Assembly (NCBI GenBank): GCA_029945375.1
Contig: CM057057.1
Coordinates: 2,294,001-2,358,000 of the forward strand
Reading direction: 5' to 3'
From: Agaricus subrufescens
Taxonomy: Eukaryota > Basidiomycota > Agaricomycetes > Agaricales > Agaricaceae
Length of the DNA: 64,000 nucleotides
Under the pieces are notes generated by a model. That model ran no database searches, had not been told where the DNA came from, and worked only from the letters and a program-made list of their open reading frames with translations. Within the stretch, counting starts at the first letter, position 1. Each line of letters begins with the position of its first letter. Positions 1 to 10,789 of the stretch are shown here, piece after piece. The position numbers and the translations under genes were made by a program.

Positions 1-961
1 GTACATAGTGCCCACACTCGATTCAACGACTGAGAACAAAGAAATGTCCCAATACCAATTGTTGAAATGGCACGCGGACAATATGTAGTATCACTGAAAT
101 ACCGTGAAGGCTCACACCTAGTAGTCATTAACAACTTGAAAATGTAGTGCGCCCTACCGCCACTCAATGATGCTTCAACTCACACAGAGAGAGCGTAGTT
201 GAACCAAATCTATCATTTAATGATCTTCTAAGGTCTGCGTGATCATTCTTGATAGTTATTCGTTTCAAACACACACCGGAAAGTGGTTCCGACGAGGGTT
301 CCATTGAATGGGATAGCTTGGAGCTCTCCGACATCTTGATAGATATTGTATCGCTTCATCAAAAAAACCATGCTGAAATCGCACACCTGATGGTCGCTGG
401 GCTGTTGTTCCAATAGGATATAACCTACCATATGTCCTTTTGTCAGTGGCGACCGTTTTGAAGCTATAGATATCTTGAAATTTGCTCTCGATCTGATATA
501 TCAAGGTGCTTTCGGATCTCGCCGCCGGCTTTCCATGGTGGGTTTATGATGTTAATTCCGCGACCCCCACAGTCCTTAATTCAAACGAAACGCCCTCTCT
601 AGAGCGATCGGACTTCAAGTTTACGATAGGTAAGTGCTTAACTATACCATGCCTTAGAATTTCACTTTTAGAGACTTATTATTGTGAGGAAAGCCGTGTG
701 CGTTGTGACTAGAGAAACGGATACTAATTATGAGCATGGAAAAAAAGATGGCTAATATTAACTTTGGGCGCAATATACGATACGAAACACGTACGCTTAT
801 ATACAATTACCAGTGAATCAGGAAGCTTCACAGTGTGAAATATCTCAGCATCACCATAGATATAAGGAGGCACCCACCAGAACGAGACCGTTTGGCTGCT
901 GGTAGAACTACCCAAAGTTTTGCCTCTTTGACACCAGCACCTGCCTCCCACTCACTCCAAA
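1..961. other. Intergenic / unresolved, upstream of first membrane-protein gene
   Basis: No gene is recognised here. Two overlapping minus-strand open frames at about 243-504 look somewhat protein-like but resemble nothing I know and do not join into a clean spliced model. The stretch just before 962 (about 880-960) is pyrimidine-rich on the plus strand and is probably the leader of the gene at 962. Confidence 0.4.
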
Positions 962-2158
962 ATGCCGGGAGCTAATTTACCCGCTTATACGCTGGTTCAG
1001 GGCTCGGCCATTAGCTTTATTGCTGGGATGTTTCTCGGCATCTACTTCATTTCTCTTGCGTTCGCTAACCGTTGGTTAATTTTCACTGACGAGGGATGGG
1101 CGCTGAGAAAATCTATTCATTGGTTTACCTTTCTGGTAACCAACATAATTGCAGTGTTTGTTTCTATCAACCAGATCTTGAAAGTAGATGTGGCCGTTGC
1201 CGAAGGGGGATTTGTAGAAGACGGACATTCACCAGCGCAATATGTTGAAACTTTGCATTGGAGGCCTATAATGCAGGTCCGTTGATACCTTGTTCACCGG
1301 TTGGATGGATAAGAATTGATGTACTCCTGGGGGTTAAACAGTGCAGCGCTACAATAATCGCTATTCTGCTTGCGGACATGGTTCTGGCAAGTTCTTTCTT
1401 AATGATGTCAGTGACTTGGAAATACTAATTTAACCCTTCCGCAGGTATACCGTCTGTGGATGACCCTTATGAAAAAATGGAAGTTTATGTGGCTCCCAAT
1501 CATCCTCTGGTTGGGCTGTCTTACTTGCATGGTCATGCAACTGGTTTTGATGATTGTGAATCTTCATAATCCAAACTTCGGGCCATACAAATGGGCTACA
1601 GTCGATATGGCGACTGGTCCTGGCATTGTACTCATCCCCATGCTGCTCATGTCCATACTGCTGAATATTTACTGCACCAGTAAGTTTTTCGGATGGAAAC
1701 TTGAACCACGCACGGATTGATTTTTGGTTAAGCTCTCATGATAAGGCGACTTTGGAAAAGTCGGGGCTCAGAAAGCGAGTTCAGCAGCACCAGGAGGCAA
1801 ATCGAATTTCTTATTCGCGTTTTCATGGAATCCGGCATACTTTATCTATCCACCAGTATCGCACACTTTGGGATCTGGCTCGGTTATGACAACTACGCCA
1901 TCCACGTCATTTCATCTATCGTACGTCCTTCCGATGCACTCTTAAGTCAACCGAATTTTGATTGAATATTTCATCAAGCACACGGCAGTAATTGGTATTG
2001 TGAACAACCTTATCATCATCCGTGTCGGACATACCAGGCGAAGCGAAGAATATCACAGCAATGAGAAACTGGCAACCATTCAGTTCGCCGAAGGCGAGTT
2101 AACTTCAGTGGTTTCCTCAAGTGCGCAGGTACATACCATCAAGGACGGCGATAAGTAG
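962..2158 (+). CDS. Multi-pass (about 7 TM) membrane protein, tandem copy 1
   Basis: Five exons join in frame: 962-1276, 1342-1386, 1445-1679, 1733-1920 and 1979-2158, giving 320 residues. The protein is a string of hydrophobic segments with short charged loops, including a TM1 region beginning SFIAGMFLGIYFISLAFANR, a TM in the exon starting VYRLWMTLMKKWKFMW, and a last helix ending in AVIGIVNNLIIIRVG, followed by a polar cytoplasmic-like tail. This layout is typical of the receptor-like membrane protein families expanded in Agaricomycetes, but I cannot name the family or a ligand. The exon layout and phases match those of the copy at 3994. Intron 2 starts with GC (CTG|GCAAGT) where the paralogue has GT, and two acceptors are AAG. 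No catalytic motif is visible. The start is the first ATG in frame and matches the paralogue's N-terminus. Confidence 0.8.
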
Positions 2159-3993
2159 GTTACCTACGTTGATTATTCGGGGTCAACGGGGCGCAGGCGT
2201 TCATACAGTCGGGTAGTGGACTTCGATTTCTTCCCTACGTATAACAAATAAGAAAATGCCTTTGGTGGCATCGGCTTGTGGCATTTATCTGTCTGGCGAA
2301 TGGACCGAGGGTGGAGGTCATACTATCCTGGAAAACAGTTTGGGAGGAGCACCATATGACTCTGACCGGAAGGAGGGAAAGAAGGTCAGGTATCGGGCGC
2401 AATGTGCGAGAGCAGCGTTTTCAGTAGAGAGGAACCAAGTCCACCGGAAGGCAATGAAAATCTAGAAGGATGAAATAGTCCAAGCTGGCCCAATGAATGA
2501 ATTGCGATCTTGGGCATGTCAGTCATTAGAACAGACCACAGGGGAGTCAGACATAGTGCTCAGCTCGAGGCGATAATGAAGGAGACAGCTCTAGATGAAA
2601 TTCAGTGGAACAACAACGGACCTTGCCGAACTGTAATCCTCCTTGAAGCTCGCAAAAGATGTGCTTTGACGTGTGATTCGAATGAAGACTAGAAGTGATA
2701 TAGTACTTTAGTTCTACGTACCTGTAAGACGGGGTGATGGGTTAAAAATAACTTTTGCCCAGTGAGGACAACCGGATCCGAAATCAGGGAGTAAGTGGCT
2801 GAGAGGTGGCTGATAGCACCACGAGTTCGGGATCCGAGGCGCATGACCTGGAGTAAGAAACAGTGGAGCCGATGCCTGGCCGCGCAAGCTTTGTGTTAGT
2901 GATCGCCTGTACTGATTCAACACGCTGTGAGGGTGAGCACGAGATCACCGGTGGTACCTTGCAAAGAGCAATAAAGAAGCAAATTCTGTGATTCACGGTC
3001 AAAGTAGTAGCAATGATGAGACTGTGCTTTCGCCTTGGCCCAGATAGTGGTCAGAGGGTCCACAAGCCAAACGGGCTCGAGACACCCAGACAGCAAGCCC
3101 GGGGTGTGAACTTCGCTGTCGGGTCATAGTGAAACTGGCCCCTTGATCAAGGCTGCCGTGTAGTATCCAGTGTCTAAGTAGGATACGACTAAGCGATAGT
3201 CATGCAATGGTGTGCGTGCTGTGTTGTGCTACGCCGAAGATAGCCTAGAAGAAGATGTGGCACGGTACTGATTGTTAGGGTTCTCACAACAGGACCATCT
3301 TGAAACTCACATTCTGCTTGCCTCTCGTTGGTCCGCTGAGCTTTCCTCTGGTTTCATCGTACGTCCAAGGGTCTGGGACACCAGTTCATTGGTCGCACAG
3401 AGCGTTCAGGTTCGTGAGAATGGTACCTGGCCATGCGCATGTATTCAAGTTCTGGTTTCCTGCCTGTGCGCGCTCGGGTGACGATCTTCTTTTGTAAAGT
3501 GTATGCTCCACATTAGCAGAACAACTCCCAGGATGGTGGGAATGAATCGACAATCCTTGTCTGCCAGTTAATGTTGTTATACAAATACGGTCACACCACC
3601 TTGTATCACTGCTTAATTCAGACAGTGACAGCCACTAAGAGCCAAGGGAAGTGTCGAACAGGATAAGGGTCCTGGCGGACTCGTACTAACCAGAGCGTGG
3701 ACCTGCGACTGAGTATAGGCGCCTGTTCCGTGCAATGGTACAAGGAAATACAGAAATTGAGCGGAAGCCATACAAAGCTATGCGATTGAGCGGCCGATAC
3801 CTGCGATGATAGATGATACCACTGGTAGTTTATAAACAGGTGAAACATCAGCAAGTCCGACCCTTCGTAAATTAAAAGACACTATTTTCATGATATGCTA
3901 GACCAACCATAGACATAGTTAAAAGGATAAGCACAAAAGCGATACAACCCCGCATCGGCACCTTGAGCCTTGCTTCTGACAATCCTTCTCGCA
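2159..3993. other. Intergenic, 1.8 kb between membrane-protein paralogues
   Basis: Only short overlapping open frames without recognisable similarity, splice structure or codon pattern. I see no remnant of a third copy of the flanking membrane-protein family. Confidence 0.5.
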
Positions 3994-5155
3994 ATGGCGG
4001 GCTCTGATTTATCTCCCTTCACGTTGACTCAGGGCCCAGAAATCAGCTTCATCGCAGGGATGTTTTTTTGTGCATACCTCATCTCTCTCGCATTTGCGAA
4101 TCGCTGGTTGGTCTTCAGTGACGATGGATGGAGGTTTAGAAGGGGTATCCAATGGTTTACGCTCATTTTGACTAATGCCATCGCCATACCTGTATCCATT
4201 AACCAGGTCATGAAAGTGACTGAGTCGGTGACACACGCGAGGTTCATAGAGCAGGGACATTCACCAAGTGACTATGTTGAATCGCATTGGAAACCAATTG
4301 TGCAGGTCAGTCAGCCAAGTCTTTAGAAGTGAATTGATTTGATGCCCGGGAAATTGAATAGTGCACTGTTACGATGGTCGCCATATTATTAGCGGATATT
4401 GTTCTGGTAAGCAGTTTATCCAAGAGGATCGGACCAGAATATTCACCTAGCATTTCAGATGTACCGTCTATGGATGGCTCTCATGAAAAAGTGGAAATTC
4501 ATGTGGTTCCCACTCTTTCTCTGGTTCACTTGCTTCACCTGCACGATACTGCAAATAGTATTAATGGTCGAGAACCTTCACGATCTGCACTTCGGGCCAT
4601 ATAAATGGGCCAAAGTCAATATGGTGGTTGGTCCGGGCGTGGCGCTCATCCCGCTGTTAGGCTCTTCTATAGTGTTGAACATATATTGCTCCAGTGAGTT
4701 TCACCGATAAAACTCCGACCACCCGATCCAACAATACCTTTAATTAGGTTTACTGATAAGGCGAATTTGGAAAAGTCTGCACGAAACCGGGCACAGTACC
4801 AGCAAACTACAACTCGAACTCCTCGTCCGTATCTTCACGGAATCTGGTATTCTATACCTCTCCACCAGCATCGCACACTTTGGCATATGGTTCGGTCATG
4901 ACAACTTTGCCATCCACATGATGGGATCAATTGTACGTAGTGGCTTCTTTGAACACTTCGCAGTCAATTGATTTGTGACCCGATTTCGCATAGCATACGG
5001 CAGTGATTGGCATCGTGAACAACCTCATCATCATCCGTGTCGGAAAAACTAGGTTAAAATTAAGTGAGGAGCGTCACCCAAGCATTGAAAAGTTGACGAC
5101 ACTTCGGTTCGTCCCGGAACTGTCAATCTCTATGTCCGAATCCCCCACTGTATAG
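3994..5155 (+). CDS. Multi-pass (about 7 TM) membrane protein, tandem copy 2
   Basis: Five exons (3994-4305, 4362-4406, 4459-4693, 4748-4932, 4994-5155) give 312 residues. It is clearly paralogous to the 962-2158 gene: shared stretches include ISFIAGMFF, SLAFANRW, LMKKWKFMW, HFGPYKWAKV, ILYLSTSIAHFGIWF and GIVNNLIIIRVG, and all four introns sit at the same positions. The short 45-nt second exon (15 residues, CTVTMVAILLADIVL) is preserved in both. Divergence is concentrated in the loop after the first exon and in the C-terminal tail. The ATG at 3994 is preferred over an upstream in-frame non-ATG extension because it aligns with the start of copy 1. Function unknown; a sensor or receptor role is only an inference from topology. 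Confidence 0.8.
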
Positions 5156-5509
5156 GGGTTGTGGAGACTTCCACATGTATACATTCACTGACTACATCAT
5201 TGGGGTTGATCAAGCGCTGGCGTACGTACTGCTATGTTCTTTTATTTATTCTTGGATAGCATACCCTATGTAATTGATGACGAGATGGCCCTATGCACAA
5301 AGCAATGACGTTCATTACATATTCATCCCTTAGCCACAAACGAGAAGGGCGTCATCATCAAGAAGAGCAATCGACTGCGAGTATGGTACAGTATACAAGT
5401 TACCCGATCATCAAAATGTTGAACAACGGATATACAAAACAACAACAAAGGAAAAGCAAAAAAAAACTTATATTATATCCAACAACAAATATGTCAAGCC
5501 CAGCCATGT
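5156..5509. other. Convergent intergenic spacer
   Basis: The 354 bp between the membrane-protein gene (+) and raptor (-) hold both 3' ends. An A-rich tract (about 5435-5490) lies just beyond the raptor stop. No gene is seen. Confidence 0.5.
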
Positions 5510-8500
5510 TTATTCATAGTCAGGTTGTAAGAACTTGCACCCCATGATCCGGACTAGGAGTGCCAAAAAAAGGAAGGTTTAGAGTTCGAGTACCGAGTGA
5601 ATAACTGGATGACTTACTCGTCCCGTCTGGTTGACCGAGCCCGCACAACATTTCCTTAGGATGGAATCTCAACGAACTCAATCTTGGAATAAAACGCGAC
5701 GGTAGTGTTTTCAACGGCGAAAAACTGAGCCCGGTCTGAATATGGAATGACGAGAGCGGTTCACGTTTACTCAAAGATTTGACCACGATCTTTTGTGCAC
5801 GCCAACTGCTGGGAGTGATAGCAGACGAACTAGATAGAGTTCATGAATGAGATGAGAAAGAATTAAAAATGGGGATGAACTGACGCCGCGAAGACACCAG
5901 TCATTGGATGAGTATCAAATGCAGAAAGACCCTGAGGTTGGACGTTCCAAGTTTGGATGGGTAACGGAGGACCCCGCATGTCCCATAATTTCACTTGTCC
6001 ATCCAAACTTAACAAAATAAAACGTGGTCAACTCGATTTAGCCATCACAATGTTTCGAAGCAAAAGAAAACGCACCTTGCCGAAAGAAGTTGTAGGCCTT
6101 GTTTTGGATGCCAACAAACATTCTGTACCCAAGAAGTATGATCAGAATATGTTCTCACAATCGAGTCTTCTTCTTCTATTCGTCTATCAAAAATCTTGAC
6201 CATCCCATCCCCAAAGCTTGCAGCGAACGTTTGTGAATCGTCCATATCGGAAATAATAGCAGTGACAGGACTTTCGGAATTGGTATCCAAATCCTGAGAA
6301 GTTAAAAAGTATGAATGATTTGTTATGAAGACCCGAGTGCAGTCTGATGCGACTGTTTACTTACCAGGCCTTGCGTTTCAGTCTGAGCATCCCAAACTTT
6401 GATAACCCTCGAATCTCCACCAACCAACAACGTTCCAGCAGATTGTTTCCAATCAAGTGTAACGCCAGCACCTTGTCTCATTTGAATAACTTCATTCAAA
6501 GCTCTGAATGCCGTAACCGTCTGGACTGGTCCCTGTTCCAATACAGGATCGAAATTTCGATAGAGACGAACGATGCCCTCTGATGATCCCACGACAACTA
6601 TTCCGCCGACGTCTTGATTGATTATATGCATAGAAGTTATGCTGGTACCGCGCGGGTTGCCGTTACACCATTGAGTTAGACGTTTCCGTGTTGACCAGTC
6701 ATACACACTAGGTGTGAATACATTAGCTGGTACGAAAGCATGCATCGAAACTGTATACCTTATCATATCGTTCTCATTCGCAACCACCATCTGTTGATCA
6801 AAAGAATGGAAGACCATCGTGAGAGGATATCCACCAGTTTGTATCGTGGCTACCGGTCTATCCCAGCGACAATACTCTGCACCATTCTGTGTGAAAGGGT
6901 ACGAAGATCATCGGAGGGAGAAAACTCACCCGCATTCTGAGCTTGTTCTCTCGTCTCGTTCACCACTTGCTCGTTTCTCGCATTTCTCCAAATCTGATAA
7001 TTATATTGCATGCTCCCCGGTTCATCCGCTTCCGTTTGCTACAAGGCGCACACATGTGTGTCAGCACCTTCAACGCGTTGAACAGAACTGAGCTCACCCT
7101 CATCTGCGGCTCCTTAAAGTACTCGCAGCACCAATCATAAAACGTGCTCCTCAAAGGCAAAACATCTCTGATCCCGGTACCAGTTCCCAGCCCCAGAATC
7201 ACGCCACCACTTGCACTACCGCCGCCACTACCGCCACTATCACCTGAATCCCTTGAAAAAGTACTATTACTAGGGCTCGATATCGAATTAGTCCCATGAT
7301 GTCGATGATGGCTGTGATGTTGATGATTCCGCCTGGGATACATCCCTGCTTTTCTTCTAGCACGTAATCTTTCCATATCTTCTTCCATCAAAGCTTCCAT
7401 GACATGATATGGCTGGAAATCGTATGTGCGTTGTTGCTGTGGCGGAATTTTTTCCCGCGCTACAGCGGAAGCTCGTGAAGATGACGATGAGGGATAACGG
7501 TCAGCATCGAACGTCGATAATAAATTTATCGAAGTTGGAGGGGGGTCAGCATAAGGTGATTCATAAACAGCAAAATTGAGATTAGGTGGTGGAGCCCTCG
7601 TAAGATCTATAGACTCCGATTGTTGATATGGATATTGTTGAAGGGTGACAGGTAAACCTGAGGTTCCCGTTCCCGTAGTCGGCGTCAAACGGCCATCTTC
7701 GGTAGAAGAAGGAAAGGCAAACGATTTGATGAATGAGGAGGTGGCATTTGCGAGTGATGTCGTTCGTTTCAAGGGATTAGTAAAGGGATTCGGTACGGTC
7801 GTTGATTCGATTTTAGGTGAAGGTGGTGCGATAACTGCTGTTGACTGCGGTTGGTGTGCTGAGAAAGACTGGTTTTTAGTGCGGTCGGAGATGCTGCTGC
7901 CTGACGTTGTCGTCAAGGTCGAAGTAGTAAAGCCAGAAGATGATGCAGGAGCGAATGCCGAGCTTCTAGGTAATGAAGGTGGTTTATCCAATGTAGAGTT
8001 CTCAAGTTTCGTAAAAGGCGATTCCAAGAGTAGAGCCATAATATAATCCACGATTGTTTGAGCCATCGTTGCAACCTCCGAATAGGGGTCAACCGAAAGG
8101 TCCAACAACACGACGAATATCGTGAAAAAGGACGAGAGTAGAACCCTATTCTCCTCTTTCAGCATTTCATCGTCGCTAAAGCTATCCAACCACTCTGCCA
8201 CAGCCTGATTCGTCATGTCATCATCGTAGATATATGACGTGGTACTGTTGTTCGCAGTAACACCCGCACGCCATCGCCTATCTTCTTCCCAATACAGCCA
8301 CGCGCAAACCACAAAATAACCTCTCCATTCTTTAACCAAACAACTTATCACAACCAACAATTCCTTCCTACACATCGGACTCGCATCATCTTTGATGGCA
8401 AGTGTGGCACCAGTAGCCACAGCCACTTCCATTCTAAAGTGCACCCTTTCTTCTAACTGATGCATGGTCCCTGTACCACCACCGCCGGGTTTCGTAAGGT

Positions 8501-10742
8501 CCGCGGAACCCGAAGCTCCCATAAACGTTCCTAAGGCATATAACGCCGCCGACCTCACCTCCGCAGAATCATCAGACAACATTCGAATCAATTTATCCTG
8601 GGTCCCATGATCGACACCATAAACCTTGATCTCATCATTTCCGGACCAAATTTGAGCAATACACAAAGCCGTCCATTGTCTCAGCAGGAAATCTGGTTCC
8701 TCAAGGCGGTCATAGCAGTTATCAAATACACGTTCCGCCCAACATGCTGCTTGTCCATGTGGGAAATCTCTTGAAACAGCGGCGAGTATGAACGAGCACA
8801 TAGCTTTATGTTCGGAAGAGTTCGGTAAAACGTCATCGTTTTTTACACCGAGAACGGTTGAAAAATACTTGAAACCGGACGAGTTGAATAAATCTGCCTG
8901 GACAGTTTGGTCGACGGCGAGAATGCGCGCCCAGATGAAGATCAGAACTGGCCGGAGATCTTGACCCGCTGCTTGGAGGAGTTTGGAGATATAAGGGAAT
9001 ATTCCGATTGTCAAAACCAGATGGACGGCCCAGGGACCCAAATCGACGAATTGGGAAAGGAGAATGAGGGCACGGAGACGATGTGGTTGAGATAGCAGGA
9101 CCTGGAGAACGATAGGGAGTTGATCAGGCGGTTTGCGAGGGACGAGGTGTTGTTGGTCGTTCATTCCATCTAGTTTAGGGCGCATCAACCGAATTTCATC
9201 CACAGATCGTTTGCTAAAATCCTTCTCGTTTAAGGCTAGCTTCTCATCCAAGAATTGATTATCTTGACCTGTGGCTGATAAAGGCAACGCCATGGGGCCT
9301 CGTTTGGTCAATGCAGAACCTCCACGAGATATCCAAACCTCGAAGGCGGTGAGTTGGTCTGCAAAGAATCGATTGGGAACGTAGACATAAGGTTTGGCAT
9401 CGGGATGTTTGATGAGCCCGCCAAATGGATCTTTGCCTGGTTGCCCGAGCATCTCCGGCGTGATGCCAAGTTTTGCGAGGTTACCACCTTTTAATTCTGG
9501 CTTCTGGTAGAGGAGATCAGGAAGTTGGCGGAGGCAGGCATCTACTGCTAAATCCCAAGTATCCCACAGAGGATGAGTGTTGGTTGGAGGAAGGCGAGGT
9601 TCGGTGACAGGCGTGCAGTGATAATTCTTCATGACGCGTTCAGCGAGAAGGAAGTTACGGAAAAGTGAGGCAATGAGGAGATCGGAGCGATATAGCTTGA
9701 CAAAAATGTCGCGCGGAAATGTAGTCCATGCTATCGTGTCTGTGATGGCAGTGAAAATCCAGTTGAGTTCACCGAGGGGAGTTCTGCGATCCTTGAGATC
9801 ACCGGGAAGCTGCATGACCATGTCTATCGAGATACCGTTGGGGAGCTGATTCATCATGATAAAATATCGGAGAGCAATGTCGATCGGTGAGGTAAGGCAG
9901 GATGTAAAGACATCGGCGGGTAACTCGGGAGACGAGGGTAGTTGTTCGTTTGGTCCACAGGCTGCGAGCTGGAGGGAGTCGGTAAAAGGATGTACACCTT
10001 CAGGAAATTCGCCATGTGCAGCCCTGGCTTCCTGGTCACGGCGACGAGCAAAGGTGTTGAAGTTGTTGAGCAGATTGCCTGCCGCCGAACAGTCCCAGAT
10101 GTAAACACCGGGGGAGCCGATCCAGCTCTGGACTTCCTGGATGGAGACGGGAATATACTGCGTGTAATTTCGGTTGAAGCACCACAACTCCCCGCTGGAG
10201 GTTGGTTTTGGGACGCCGTGGCCGTTGTAGTGGAAAAGAACGGCATCATCTTTTGCCTGTTTACGTAGAGTCTGGCAAAAACGCCGTAGATCTTCAAGCG
10301 AAGGATCAAGGATGGGTTTGTATGCGATTTTTAGGCTAAGTCCCTCGAACTGATGCTGGAGATTGGAGCCAATAGCCTCGAGAGCCTTGTGGGACGGCAG
10401 CGTGTGGGGGTTGACCCAGCTTTCCAGCACAGAACACGGGTTTGTTTTTACAACGTCTGGGGGATCGACATCGATGTTGAGGCACAGAACGAGGGCAGCA
10501 TTGGCTGTCTTGAGTTTGCCTGGGGCCGAGCCACGCCAGGGCATGAACTGTTGGGACCATGGCGGGCCTGGTGTCGGGTTTCCGCAGGTTAGATGACGCT
10601 TGACGGACCAGTAGGGGATCGGCGGTCCCGAGTCGGGCAGATTGTCTACGGAGGTGTTGCTGTTGTCGCCGTCGCCGCTCTCCTGCAGCGGTGCAGACGG
10701 GTCGGAACGCCCGTCGCGCTCGGTGTCGGAGTCGAAGGCCAT
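5510..10742 (-). CDS. KOG1: Raptor, scaffold subunit of TOR complex 1 (Kog1/Mip1)
   Basis: A huge first exon (10742-7098) carries the raptor N-terminal CASPase-like domain: ALVLCLNIDVDPPDVVKT near residue 85, HYNGHGVP near 161 and the matching DCSAAG near 207. HEAT-type repeats follow, then a long Ser/Thr/Pro- and His-rich linker. Smaller exons down to 5510 encode the bridge NEQVVNETREQAQNAG and the WD40 propeller (HSFDQQMVVANE, VYDWSTRKR, VIKVWDAQT, GMVKIFDRR, GQVKLWDMRG); the end IRIMGCKFLQPDYE is reached through a last intron. Length is about 1,600 residues, within the fungal range. Raptor presents substrates to TOR kinase at the vacuole/lysosome. The ATG at 10742 is the first true ATG; the nine codons before it open with GTG. 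It shares a 47-bp start-to-start gap with the dynactin gene. Identification is firm; some 3' exon borders are approximate. Confidence 0.95.
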
Positions 10743-10789
10743 GGGGGTCTGTGGGAGAGCTCCGGTCACGGCGGGTTACCCTCTCTGGC
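10743..10789. promoter_or_regulatory. Ultra-short divergent intergenic region (raptor / dynactin)
   Basis: Only 47 bp separate the raptor ATG (minus, 10742) from the dynactin ATG (plus, 10790). Both starts are supported by conserved N-terminal domains that begin within a short distance. Core promoter and leader sequence of each gene must therefore overlap the other gene's leader or coding exon. Confidence 0.7.

Noticed and set aside
243..504. Two overlapping minus-strand frames that look protein-like
   Set aside because: Could not be spliced into one open frame and match no family I know; left as unresolved.
5583..5600. Short tRNA B-box-like sequence (AGTTCGAGTACC)
   Set aside because: No matching A box or cloverleaf; it lies inside the last raptor intron.
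10743..10769. Nine-residue N-terminal extension of raptor (TGALPQTP-)
   Set aside because: It is opened by GTG, not ATG; nuclear fungal genes very rarely start there, and the ATG at 10742 fits the family.
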